A stretch of 64,000 nt of DNA from Soonwooa buanensis (GTDB lineage: Bacteria > Bacteroidota > Bacteroidia > Flavobacteriales > Weeksellaceae). Position 1 is the stretch's first letter. The number at the start of each line of letters is the position of its first letter. Below the pieces are notes generated by a model that was given only the letters and a program-made list of their open reading frames with translations, was not told the origin of the DNA and ran no database searches. The DNA is taken from the NCBI RefSeq assembly GCF_900167905.1, contig NZ_FUYZ01000002.1:402090-466089 (forward strand), given 5' to 3'. Positions 8,550 to 16,668 of this stretch are shown in pieces. Position numbers and translations under genes: made by a program.

Positions 8550-8909
8550 ATGAAAAAATACAAAATCCAAGCAAGTCCTTTTGTAGTACCAACTACCGAT
8601 GGAAAACTGATAGAAGAACACTGGGGAAATTCTACAGGAAATCAAAATATTTCGATTGCGCACATGGTCGCGCCACCCAATTGGAGCGAGCCACATCAGA
8701 CACCTGAATTTGATGAATTTACTTTGATTATTTCTGGAAAAAAACAATTCGAAATCGATGGCGAAATCATCAATTTAGAAAAAGGTCAAAGCATTTTGAT
8801 AGAGAAAGGCGCGCGTGTTAGATATTCCAATCCGTTTTCGGAAGCTTGCGAATATGTTGCGATTTGTCTTCCTGCATTTTCGATGGATTTGGTTAATCGA
8901 GAAGAGTAG
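8550..8909 (+). CDS. Cupin-domain protein
   Basis: A 119-residue single-domain cupin. The first cupin motif is seen as HMVAPPNWSEPHQTPEFDEFTLIISG and the second, weaker, as LEKGQSILIEKGARVRYSN, each part of the beta-barrel. His and Glu residues in the first motif could bind a metal, but the usual His of motif 2 is not evident. No signal peptide, so it is cytoplasmic. It converges on the acetyltransferase gene with three bases between their stops. The substrate is unknown; the family includes sugar isomerases, dioxygenases and binding proteins. Confidence 0.82.
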   Translation: MKKYKIQASPFVVPTTDGKLIEEHWGNSTGNQNISIAHMVAPPNWSEPHQTPEFDEFTLIISGKKQFEIDGEIINLEKGQSILIEKGARVRYSNPFSEACEYVAICLPAFSMDLVNREE

Positions 8910-8912
8910 CTT

Positions 8913-9371
8913 TTAGAATTCAAATTTCAAAAGTTGCATATCTTTTAACTGAATGCCATTTTCAAAAATAGGTTTGGGATAATTATCGATAAAGAAATTC
9001 TTTCTAACGTCATATTTTTGAAATCCATTTTTTTCATAAAACCGAATCTGATTAATCCCACAATCTGCTGTCCCAACGATAATACGCTTGTATTTTGGAT
9101 AGTAGATTTTTTTGATATGCGTTAAAATTTGCTCGCCAATTCCTTGTCGCTGATACTTTTCAGAAACGGCGATATTTTTTAATTCAACAGTTTCTGCATC
9201 TTGGTGATACAAACAGAATACGCCAACATTGTCGTTGTTGAGTTTCACAAGATAGACATCAGAACTCGACAAATATTTGTCAATAGCGACGCGTGTTTCG
9301 TCCGCCAAAAGCAAAAGCTCGTAGGGATAATCATCCGTAATCAATTGAAAATCGAGTAGGGGAGCTTTCAT
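8913..9371 (-). CDS. GNAT family N-acetyltransferase
   Basis: A 152-residue GCN5-related acetyltransferase. The acetyl-CoA binding signature is NIAVSEKYQRQGIGEQILTHI (about 67-88, written here in part) with QRQGIG as the pyrophosphate loop, followed by CGINQIRFYEKNGFQKY, the usual C-terminal motif B. The acceptor cannot be told from sequence. It is the last gene of a tight minus-strand operon, three bases after the DUF3037 gene and with the HipA-like kinase first. This placement suggests it works with, or is carried by, that module. Confidence 0.87.
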   Translation of the reverse strand: MKAPLLDFQLITDDYPYELLLLADETRVAIDKYLSSSDVYLVKLNNDNVGVFCLYHQDAETVELKNIAVSEKYQRQGIGEQILTHIKKIYYPKYKRIIVGTADCGINQIRFYEKNGFQKYDVRKNFFIDNYPKPIFENGIQLKDMQLLKFEF

Positions 9372-9374
9372 TTT

Positions 9375-9770
9375 TTACATTACTAAATCTTCAAACAGTC
9401 GATCAAAAGCTAAATCCAAATCTTTGGCTTGTCCAGGATGTGGACGAGATGTTTGGATGATAGAACTTCGCACAGCTGTTAACCAACGGAATCGCTCGGG
9501 GATTTCGAGTTGCGCAATTGGTCCAGCATCTTTACCGCCTTTTGCAACGTTTTCAAAAGACGTCAAATGTTTTTCGATAATGTCAAATTCGGTTTCACAA
9601 ATAAAACATTTCATGCGGTCTGAGCAAAGGTAAGTTTTCACTTTGATGTATTTTTCACGCTTGCTAAAAAGCACCAAACCAACATTGATGAACTCTTCGC
9701 GTTCAGGTTTCGGCACCAGACGAATCACCGCGTACTCGTATAATTTAACCTCTTGCATGTTTCGCTTCAT
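9375..9770 (-). CDS. DUF3037 family protein
   Basis: A 131-residue protein matching DUF3037: EYAVIRLVPKPEREEFINVGLVLFS at the N-terminus (in two stretches) and the C-terminal FRWLTAVRSSIIQTSRPHPG. No catalytic motif is known for the family. An ATG at 9758 (MQEVKLYEY) fits the family start and would cut the overlap with the upstream kinase gene from 26 to 14 bases; the longer start is given. DUF3037 genes commonly lie beside HipA-like kinase genes, as here, so the two products are probably partners. Confidence 0.85.
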   Translation of the reverse strand: MKRNMQEVKLYEYAVIRLVPKPEREEFINVGLVLFSKREKYIKVKTYLCSDRMKCFICETEFDIIEKHLTSFENVAKGGKDAGPIAQLEIPERFRWLTAVRSSIIQTSRPHPGQAKDLDLAFDRLFEDLVM

Positions 9771-10524
9771 TTACAAAGTTATCAGAATGGGCAACACGCC
9801 TTGTCAAAAACTGAAAATACACTTCTTTTATTTCCTCTGGCGAAAGTTCGGTATCGCGCCACTGTAACCAATCTTCAGGGATTAATTCCACAATTTCGCG
9901 CAAAACATCATCCGTCAATATCGCTCGGAATCTGGTGTTGACTTCCTCCAATTGATCGGCTTGCGGTAATAAAACATGATCTTTTATCATCACAAAAGGG
10001 CTCACCGCATTCTTTTCCCAATTGTCCCAAGAATGATGAAAATACAAAGAAGCACCGTGGTCAATCAGCCACAATTCTTTATGCCAATATAACATGTTTG
10101 TATTTCGGAAAGTACGGTCGATATTGGTAAGGAAAGCGTCTAGCCAAACAACTTCGGACGCCAATTTACCATCGATTTTTACAGCAGCAGGATCGTAATT
10201 GATGCCACCAGATAAATAATGTAAGGCCAAGTTTAATCCAACACTTGCTTTCAATAAATCCTGAATTTCCTCGTCGGCTTCGGTTCTTCCGAAGTCTTCG
10301 TGCAAGTTTGCAAAAACCAATTCAGGCGTTCGCAATCCCAAAACCTGAGCCACTTTGCCACCAACTAACTCCGAAATCAAAGCTTTCACGCCGTGACCAG
10401 CGCCACGAAATTTCAACACGTATTTGAAGTCGTCGTCGGCTTCCGCCAAAGCTGGCAACGAGCCGCCCTCGCGCAACGGCAAGATATAGCGTAAGACGGT
10501 GACCGTCCGTAGTGATAAATCCAT
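9745..10524 (-). CDS. HipA-like kinase family protein
   Basis: About 259 residues from the ATG at 10524. It resembles the HipA_2 group: a lysine in YVLKFRGAGHGVKALISE as the ATP-binding part, DAFLTNIDRTFRNTNML as the catalytic loop (Asp in NIDR, Asn in TNML) and WLIDHGASLYF in the metal-binding position. The N-terminal subdomain of true HipA toxins and any HipB-like DNA-binding partner are missing. The DUF3037 gene overlaps its 3' end. The coding sequence is visibly richer in G+C than its neighbours, suggesting a separate origin. Kinase activity is plausible; target unknown. Confidence 0.83.
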   Translation of the reverse strand: MDLSLRTVTVLRYILPLREGGSLPALAEADDDFKYVLKFRGAGHGVKALISELVGGKVAQVLGLRTPELVFANLHEDFGRTEADEEIQDLLKASVGLNLALHYLSGGINYDPAAVKIDGKLASEVVWLDAFLTNIDRTFRNTNMLYWHKELWLIDHGASLYFHHSWDNWEKNAVSPFVMIKDHVLLPQADQLEEVNTRFRAILTDDVLREIVELIPEDWLQWRDTELSPEEIKEVYFQFLTRRVAHSDNFVNEAKHARG

Positions 10525-10559
10525 CTTGTAATTTAAAATGTAAAAATAAAGCAATATTT

Positions 10560-10690
10560 TTTATTTGGGCGCCTTTTCCGCCCTCCACTCCCGCTTTTTT
10601 GCTTTTCGACTTTCCAAGGCTTGGGCTTTCCACCGCGTCGAAGCGCAAAAAGAGCTCCGTTCAGGTCGGGGCGCAACCACGCCGTTGCAA
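10560..10690. repeat. Dispersed element, class B, copy 2
   Basis: Fixed left part TTTATTTGGGCGCCTTTTCCG then CCCGCTTTTTTGC; fixed right part GCAAAAAGAGCTCC, GGTCGGGGCGCAAC. The middle contains the inverted pair CCAAGGCTTGG. GC-rich against an AT-rich gap. Short frames across it on both strands are not genes. The rest of the 10525-11045 gap is AT-rich, with a promoter box at 10964. Confidence 0.72.
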
Positions 10691-10963
10691 TTATTCTCTA
10701 ATATTTGCTTTTCTACCACAGAGTTATTTTTTTTATTAGCTTTTGTGGTTTTCGAAATCGTTTGAAATGTGAAACTTTAAACGTTTGTAGTTTTTAAAAA
10801 TGCTGAAAAGTTTCTTAGATTATTAAAAAGAATGTTTCCAATTTATATGAAAACTTTATTTCCTATTTTTTTAAATTTTAAAAATGCACTTTAAACTTTT
10901 GTGGTTTAAGAAAGTAAAGATTCGATTTTCCAAATGACGTTTTAAAACTCACAAAATAATCCT

Positions 10964-10971
10964 TATTTTTG
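10964..10971 (+). promoter_or_regulatory. Putative -7 box of the nitronate monooxygenase-like gene
   Basis: TATTTTTG matches TAnnTTTG. Transcription would start near 10978, ahead of both candidate start codons (10989 and 11046). Confidence 0.45.
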
Positions 10972-11045
10972 GGGAAATATTCAACATAATGTCAAGTTTT
11001 ATCGACTTCGGTATTGCGAAAAAATCTTACTATCATCAACAAAAT

Positions 11046-11981
11046 ATGAATAAAATAACAGAACTTTTTAATATAAAATATCCAATCATCCAAGGTGGAA
11101 TGATTTGGCATAGTGGCTGGAGATTGACTTCGGCGGTTTCTAACAGTGGAGGATTAGGACTTATCGGTTCTGCAAGCATGTATCCCGATATTCTTAGAGA
11201 AAATATCCAAAAGTGTAAAGCAGCAACAGACAAGTCTTTTGGCGTTAATGTCGCTTTGTTGTACCCGAATCTCGAAGAGATTATCAATATCATTTTGGAG
11301 GAAGGCGTTAAGATTGTTTTCACGTCAGCGGGAAGTCCAAAAGCTTACACCGAAATTTTAAAAAAAGAAGGCATCAAAGTAGCACATGTGGTGTCCTCAA
11401 CCAAATTCGCTGTTAAATGTCAAGAAGCTGGTGTTGATGCGATTGTTGCAGAAGGTTTTGAAGCAGGCGGACATAATGGTCGTGATGAAACAACAACTTT
11501 GTCACTTATTCCAAATGTTAAACGACATATCTCTACACCGTTAATCGCTGCTGGCGGCATTGCAACGGGCGCTCAAATGAAAGCTGCGATGATTCTTGGT
11601 GCAGACGGCGTGCAAATTGGTTCTCGTTTTGCAGCAACGACGGAGGCGAGTTCTCACGATAATTTCAAAAATAAAATTGTTGAACTTGGCGAAGGCGATA
11701 CACATTTAACTTTAAAGGAATTAGCACCAGTGAGATTGGTGAAAAATAAATTTTTCAACGATTTGGAAGCGCTTTATCAAGAAGGTAGAAATGTTGAAGC
11801 TCTAAAAGAAACATTGGGAAGAGCGCGTGCAAAACGTGGAATGTTCGAAGGCGATTTGGAGGAAGGCGAGTTAGAGATTGGACAATCTTCGGCGCTTATC
11901 GATAGTGTTTTGCCAGTCGAAGAAGTTATCAAGAATTTGGTGGGAGAGTTTAATGCCGCTAATTTAGATCTTAAATTATAG
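11046..11981 (+). CDS. Nitronate monooxygenase / 2-nitropropane dioxygenase-like flavoprotein
   Basis: FMN-dependent TIM-barrel oxidoreductase of about 311 residues. Visible are NIKYPIIQGGMIWHSG at the start, SGGLGLIGSASM, FGVNVALLYP, the EGFEAGGHNGRDE loop with the family histidine, and the phosphate-binding PLIAAGGIATGAQMKAA followed by GADGVQIGSRF. The family oxidises alkyl nitronates, and related members act as enoyl-ACP reductase (FabK) or quinone reductase. The ATG at 11046 is chosen because it opens right before the conserved N-terminus; an in-frame ATG at 10989 would add 19 unconserved residues. Monocistronic. Confidence 0.88.
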   Translation: MNKITELFNIKYPIIQGGMIWHSGWRLTSAVSNSGGLGLIGSASMYPDILRENIQKCKAATDKSFGVNVALLYPNLEEIINIILEEGVKIVFTSAGSPKAYTEILKKEGIKVAHVVSSTKFAVKCQEAGVDAIVAEGFEAGGHNGRDETTTLSLIPNVKRHISTPLIAAGGIATGAQMKAAMILGADGVQIGSRFAATTEASSHDNFKNKIVELGEGDTHLTLKELAPVRLVKNKFFNDLEALYQEGRNVEALKETLGRARAKRGMFEGDLEEGELEIGQSSALIDSVLPVEEVIKNLVGEFNAANLDLKL

Positions 11982-12114
11982 GTGTTAGGAATTATGTAAA
12001 AGGTAAAAGGTTTTAGAAAATCAAGTTTCCTTTATAATTCAGATATTACTAAAAACTAAACACCAAAATCCATGCGAACATCATTAATAACTTATCACTC
12101 ATAACTAATATAAG

Positions 12115-12543
12115 GTGTTTTCAAAACAAGAAGCAGCGCAACTAAAGAAAGAATTTTGGACCGCTTTCGGGAAAGCTTTTCCGAGAAAATGGTTGTTGTA
12201 CGATACTAAGATTAAGGATTTTTCTTTTAAATTCAGTGCAGATAATAAAAAAGCTGAAGTCTCTCTCGACATCGAAATGAAAGACGAACTCTTCCGAAAT
12301 GCTTATTTTGAGAAGATTCAATCTTTGGAAGATTTGTTGAGAGATGAGATTGGCGATTTTGAGATGGACGAACATTTTGTTTTGGAAAACGGAAAAGTTA
12401 TCAGTCGCATTTGGCTAACAAAAACAGGTGTTAGTGTTTTTAATAAACAAACTTGGACGCATACTTTTGAATTTTTTGTCGAAAAAATGACGGCTTTCGA
12501 AATGTTTTTTTATGAATACGAAGATTTTATAAAAGACGTGTAA
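12115..12543 (+). CDS. DUF4268 family protein
   Basis: A 142-residue protein starting at GTG (FSKQEAAQLKKEFWTAFG), matching the short Bacteroidota DUF4268 proteins that open with this helix and continue FPRKWLLYDTKIKDFSFKF. It is rich in acidic and aromatic residues, with no signal peptide and no known catalytic motif. DUF4268 domains also occur at the end of some restriction-related proteins, but this stand-alone form is of unknown function. The upstream gap carries degenerate words like those of the composite heptamer elements. Confidence 0.83.
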   Translation: MFSKQEAAQLKKEFWTAFGKAFPRKWLLYDTKIKDFSFKFSADNKKAEVSLDIEMKDELFRNAYFEKIQSLEDLLRDEIGDFEMDEHFVLENGKVISRIWLTKTGVSVFNKQTWTHTFEFFVEKMTAFEMFFYEYEDFIKDV

Positions 12544-12619
12544 GACGAATTTATATTTTGGAATTACGAATGATGATTGATGAGTCAATGATTTTGTACG
12601 AAGCCTTAAAAAAAATATT

Positions 12620-12856
12620 ATGAAGAAAATAACAATAAAAGCTAAAGATTTTTTCGAATTGTTAAAATTGAAAGACCAGTCGATGTGGGATATTTTTGCA
12701 TCGCTAATAGATGGAGAAGAAAAGGAACTAATTTTTGTGGACGAAAACAATGAATTCTTATTCAATTATGTTTTGCCAACGGATTTCAAAAAATTACAAG
12801 ACGATAAAGCTGTTTTCTCAAAAGAATATTCAGAAAAGTTGAGTGGGCTAAATTAG
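12620..12856 (+). CDS. Small hypothetical protein
   Basis: A 78-residue acidic protein, not recognised. It starts MKKITIKAKDFFELLKLKDQ and has a predicted helix, a short beta pair (KELIFVDENNEFLFNY) and a helical end. There is no signal peptide or membrane segment. The A-rich leader (AAAAAAAATATT before ATG) is typical of real starts in this genome. It lies on the same strand 76 bases after the DUF4268 gene, and a class A hairpin repeat follows. Likely real but of unknown function. Confidence 0.65.
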   Translation: MKKITIKAKDFFELLKLKDQSMWDIFASLIDGEEKELIFVDENNEFLFNYVLPTDFKKLQDDKAVFSKEYSEKLSGLN

Positions 12857-12889
12857 TCAAGCAACTTCAGGATAATTCCTCCTAGCCCC

Positions 12890-12972
12890 GATTGAAGCGG
12901 CATCCTTTTGTAATGGTCGCTGAGCGGAGTCGAAGCGATCATTACAAAAGATATAGCGGAAAGCGGGCGAGG
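12890..12972. repeat. Dispersed hairpin element, class A, copy 2
   Basis: Fixed ends AAGCGGCATCCTTTTG and CAAAAGATATAGCGGA, as in copy 1. The 16-base arm at 12905-12920 pairs with 12935-12950 with a single mismatch, and the loop is TGAGCGGAGTCGAA. Outer CCCCG and CGGGCG words could pair further. It lies between the small hypothetical gene and the end of pnuC. Confidence 0.8.
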
Positions 12973-12987
12973 ATTTTCTAAGAACAA

Positions 12988-13677
12988 TTAATCGACCTGC
13001 TCCTCATTTTTGTTTTGATTTTTCCAAGTTTTGAGCCATTCGATGTAGCCAACTGTCGCCATAAATGTGAATACAAAATATTGTAGCGACGTGATGCCAA
13101 GTCCTTTGTAGAGCATCATTGGGATACAGATAAGGTCTGCGACGATCCAAAAAATCCAGTTTTCGACGATTCGTTTTGCCATCAAAAACATGCCGACCAA
13201 GAATAGAGAAGTCGTCACGATGTCCATATAGTTCGCCCAATCGAGGTGGTACAATCCTAATTTGACGTTCTCCATCGAGAAGTTGTTGTCTATAAAAGGT
13301 TTGTAATAGTAGATTAAACCTACAAAAACTAAACTCCCAACAAACAAAATAATCGCATTTTTCCAATCTTTTGGAGAGGCTTTTTCCACATTGATGTGGA
13401 CGTTGTCGTTGGTATTTTGACGCCATAATATCCAACCATAGATGCTCATTACAGTATAGTAAACGTTAATCAGCATGTCGCCTAACAGCCCAAAAACAAA
13501 CATGATATAGATAAATAACACTGTTGAAATGATGCCTGTTGGATATACCCAAATGTTTTTTTTGATGGAATAATAGACACTTATAATCCCAAAAAAAGTT
13601 GCAATAGCTTCTAAGACAATAAGATAAGTATCGTAGGATTGATATTGTGCACTAAGGTTGTTGAAAAAATCGATCAT
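12988..13677 (-). CDS. pnuC: Nicotinamide riboside transporter PnuC
   Basis: PnuC proteins are inner-membrane facilitators that bring in nicotinamide riboside for NAD synthesis; related members carry other vitamin nucleosides. At 229 residues with about seven hydrophobic segments the size fits. Family segments include YYSIKKNIWVYPTGIISTV, GDMLINVYYTVMSIYGWILW and the C-terminal NWIFWIVADLICIPMMLYKG (in parts), holding the aromatic and Asn residues of the substrate site. No NadR-like kinase gene is adjacent. It is divergent from the permease gene across a 177-base AT-rich gap. Confidence 0.92.
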   Translation of the reverse strand: MIDFFNNLSAQYQSYDTYLIVLEAIATFFGIISVYYSIKKNIWVYPTGIISTVLFIYIMFVFGLLGDMLINVYYTVMSIYGWILWRQNTNDNVHINVEKASPKDWKNAIILFVGSLVFVGLIYYYKPFIDNNFSMENVKLGLYHLDWANYMDIVTTSLFLVGMFLMAKRIVENWIFWIVADLICIPMMLYKGLGITSLQYFVFTFMATVGYIEWLKTWKNQNKNEEQVD

Positions 13678-13854
13678 GCTGGTAAAGATACATATTTAAT
13701 AAAAAATATCTAATATTATTATTATATCATTAATGTTAAAAATACAAGATTCTCTTAACTTATTTTAATATTTTATTAGGATTTGATGTTGTAATTGCGT
13801 TTTTTTTATATTTTCGTAACCTGAAATTAAATAAAGAAGTAAAGAGTATTTTTT

Positions 13855-15369
13855 ATGTCAAACATTTGGATAAAAAAACCGCTAAGTGCTTACGAAGCGG
13901 ACATGAAAAAAAGCCAATTGAAGCGTGTTCTTGGTAAATGGAGTTTAACAGCAATTGGTGTCGGCGCTATTATTGGTGGTGGTATTTTTGTGTTGACAGG
14001 GACGGGTGCTTATTATCACGCAGGTCCAGCTTTGGCGATTTCTTTTATTGTGGCAGGTATAGCCTGTGTGTTTGCAGCGCTTTGCTACGCAGAGTTTGCA
14101 TCGATAATTCCTGTAGAAGGTTCGGCTTATGCTTATGCTTATGGTACAGTTGGTGAGATTTTCGCTTGGGCGATGGGCTGGTGTCTCATCCTCGAATATG
14201 CGATGGCAAGTATGGCGGTCTCCGTGAGTTGGTCCGGTTATTTTAATAAATTTCTAAAAATATTTGGCGTCCATTTGCCTGCTTGGCTGACGTCGGATCC
14301 ATCGAGTTATACTGGCGAAGGATTTTCTATGAATTTACCAGCTTTTATCATTGTACTTTTAATTACAGCTTTGTTGGTTAAAGGGACCAAAGAAGCAGCT
14401 GGCGCTAACAACCTTATTGTAATTATGAAAACGTCGGCGGTTATTTTTGTAATCATTGCTGGTGCTTACATCGTATTTACAAACACAGATCTTTATACAA
14501 CTGTTGACGGTGTTAAAAATTGGAAACCTTTTATCCCAGCCGAAACACTAGTCAAAAATCCTGAAGGCGACATGGTCTCAGCATACGGCGTCAAAGGGAT
14601 AATCTCGGGAGCTGCAGCTATTTTCTTTGCTTACATCGGTTTCGATGCCGTGTCTACACAAGCTGGTGAAGCTATTAATCCTAAAAAAGATGTTCCGTTT
14701 GCGATTATCACTTCACTATTAATTTGTACTGCACTTTACATTTGCGTGTCGTTGGTATTGACAGGGATGATGCATTATACAGACTTTAACCCAGAAGGCA
14801 AATTCCCAGAAGCGATAAAAGCGCCTGTGGCTTACGCTTTCGAAATTGCAGGTTATCACTGGGCAAGTAATATTGTTACCATTGCTGCGACAGTAGGACT
14901 TATTTCTGTAATCATGGTTATGATGATGGGACAGTCAAGAATCTTCATCGGAATGTCAAAAGACGGTCTTATCCCAAAATTCTTGGGTGAGCTTCATCCA
15001 AAAACTAAAACTCCAGCTAAAGGTATTATTCTTTTAGGTTTGGTGGTTGCATTTATCGCGGCTTTTACACCGATTTCGACCTTGGCAGATATGACAAGTT
15101 TTGGAACATTATTCGCGTTTACATTAGTGTGTATCGCAGTTTGGGTAATGCGTAAGAAAGAACCAAATCTAGAAAGAAGCTTCAAAGTGCCGGCTTACAA
15201 AATCGTTGTAGCATTGGGTGTTTTCATCAACTTATATTTGATTCTTAACCTTAGCGCACATGCTTTAGAATTGTCTGCTGGCTGGCTTGTATTGGGCGTT
15301 TTGGTCTATATGTTCTATGGTCGCAAAAATAGCCATCTTAACAATCCTCACAAGAACACCGAAAACTAA
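13855..15369 (+). CDS. APC-superfamily amino-acid permease
   Basis: A 504-residue transporter with about 12-14 membrane helices. The unwound helix 1 signature GVGAIIGGGIFVLTG (residues about 36-50), YAEFASIIPVEGSAYAYAY in helix 3 and FFAYIGFDAVSTQAGEA in helix 6 place it with the cationic amino-acid transporter/YfnA-like group. Substrate is not determinable from sequence. It is monocistronic: divergent from pnuC and followed by a strong terminator. Confidence 0.92.
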   Translation: MSNIWIKKPLSAYEADMKKSQLKRVLGKWSLTAIGVGAIIGGGIFVLTGTGAYYHAGPALAISFIVAGIACVFAALCYAEFASIIPVEGSAYAYAYGTVGEIFAWAMGWCLILEYAMASMAVSVSWSGYFNKFLKIFGVHLPAWLTSDPSSYTGEGFSMNLPAFIIVLLITALLVKGTKEAAGANNLIVIMKTSAVIFVIIAGAYIVFTNTDLYTTVDGVKNWKPFIPAETLVKNPEGDMVSAYGVKGIISGAAAIFFAYIGFDAVSTQAGEAINPKKDVPFAIITSLLICTALYICVSLVLTGMMHYTDFNPEGKFPEAIKAPVAYAFEIAGYHWASNIVTIAATVGLISVIMVMMMGQSRIFIGMSKDGLIPKFLGELHPKTKTPAKGIILLGLVVAFIAAFTPISTLADMTSFGTLFAFTLVCIAVWVMRKKEPNLERSFKVPAYKIVVALGVFINLYLILNLSAHALELSAGWLVLGVLVYMFYGRKNSHLNNPHKNTEN

Positions 15370-15383
15370 CTATATTTTTTTTA

Positions 15384-15409
15384 GCCCGCTTTTTTTGAGC
15401 GGGTTTTTT
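15384..15409 (+). terminator. Intrinsic terminator of the permease gene
   Basis: CCCGCT (15385-15390) pairs with AGCGGG (15398-15403), followed by a six-base T run. Confidence 0.82.
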
Positions 15410-15552
15410 ATTTGGGCGTCTTTTCGGTCTACGGGCAGTCGCTGTTTTCCAAATCTTGGACGCTGAGCGGAGCCGAAGCGCCACTTCGCTCCGCCCAGTG
15501 TCCATCTTAGAAAACGAGCTCCAACAATGCCCTCCGCCCGGACGCAGATTTG
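15407..15552. repeat. Dispersed element, class B, copy 3
   Basis: Starts TTTATTTGGGCGTCTTTTCGG, ends GAGCTCCAACAATGCC then CGCCCGGACGCAG. The middle carries the core GACGCTGAGCGGAGCCGAAG and a long imperfect inverted repeat: TTTTCCAAATCTTGGAC against GTCCATCTTAGAAAA. GC-rich, and it directly abuts the permease terminator. Confidence 0.72.
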
Positions 15553-15592
15553 AAATAAAAATACTAATTTGTCCTTCGAAAATTTACAGGTC

Positions 15593-16612
15593 ATGAAATC
15601 ATTTTTCCTTTTTGTATCGCTAACAATTTTTGGGTTTTCAAAATCTCAAAATATCAAGATTGACACACTGTTAACGGATAACATTAGCATTCGCGCTATC
15701 GAAGTTTACGATGGCAAAGTTTGGTACGCAGGTTCGCAATCCAAGTTTGGGTTTGTTGATTTTCAGAAACCAGCAAATAAGAAACAAATAAAGATTAATG
15801 AACTTAACCAAGAGTTTCGTGTTTTAGCAAGATTTAAAGATGGAGCATTTCAAACAGTTAACATCGGTTCTCCAGCTCAATTCTATAATATTGATAAGAA
15901 TTTCAAAATCACTGAATTATTAAAATTAACAGATTCCACCACATTTTACGATTCATATAAAGTTGACCCTAAAACTAATAACGGATTAGCGATTAGTGAT
16001 CCTTTCAAAAATGGAAGAGTTGACTTCTATATGGTGGAAAACGGTAGTCCGATGGATATTGCTGCCGAACTGCCAACTTATGCTAAAGGAGAAGCGCATT
16101 TTGCAGCGAGTAATTCTAATATTGCAATGCAAGGTAACAAAGTTTGGATTGCGACTGGTGGCACAAAAGCTAGAATTTTCAAATTCGATTGGTCTAGAAT
16201 TTCGAGATGGGAAGTATTCGAAACGCCTTTCGTACAAGGTACATCTTCGCAAGGTATTTATTCTATAGATTTTGCGGACGAAAACTTTGGTATTGCCGTT
16301 GGTGGTGATTATAAAAATCAATCCGAAAATATCAACAACATAGCGACAACCAACGATGGTGGCAAAACGTGGCAAATACAAGCTTCTGGACAAAATGCAG
16401 GTTATTCGACTTGTGTTAAGATAAAACCAAAATCCAAAGGCAAAGAGATTATAGCTTTAGGAGATAATCATATCAGTTATTCTCAAGATTTTGGAAAAAC
16501 TTGGACAAAAATCTCGGATGAGAAAGGTTTTTACACCTGCGAATGGCTAGATGCCAAGACTGTAGTTTTAGCAGGAAAAGACAAAATTTCAAAACTTAGT
16601 TTTTTAGATTAA
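15593..16612 (+). CDS. Exported beta-propeller (YCF48/BNR-like) protein
   Basis: About 339 residues from the ATG at 15593, which opens a clean signal peptide (MKSFFLFVSLTIFGFSKSQ); an upstream TTG adds eight unlikely residues. The mature part is a repetitive beta protein with Asp-box/BNR-like turns such as TNDGGKTW and SQDFGKTWTKI, as in the YCF48-HCF136 group of photosystem assembly-like propellers. No enzymatic residues and no T9SS tail are seen. It probably acts in the periplasm or at the surface, function unknown. Its leader overlaps the end of the class B repeat region. Confidence 0.8.
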   Translation: MKSFFLFVSLTIFGFSKSQNIKIDTLLTDNISIRAIEVYDGKVWYAGSQSKFGFVDFQKPANKKQIKINELNQEFRVLARFKDGAFQTVNIGSPAQFYNIDKNFKITELLKLTDSTTFYDSYKVDPKTNNGLAISDPFKNGRVDFYMVENGSPMDIAAELPTYAKGEAHFAASNSNIAMQGNKVWIATGGTKARIFKFDWSRISRWEVFETPFVQGTSSQGIYSIDFADENFGIAVGGDYKNQSENINNIATTNDGGKTWQIQASGQNAGYSTCVKIKPKSKGKEIIALGDNHISYSQDFGKTWTKISDEKGFYTCEWLDAKTVVLAGKDKISKLSFLD

Positions 16613-16668
16613 CAAGAATGACAGTTTATAGTTAATACCTCAGTTATGCTATCAATGTTTATAATGCT

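Noticed and set aside
10322..10765. Several overlapping frames on both strands around the class B repeat at 10560
   Set aside because: They are open only because the element is GC-rich; none has a plausible start, domain or codon use, and one overlaps the HipA-like gene in antisense.
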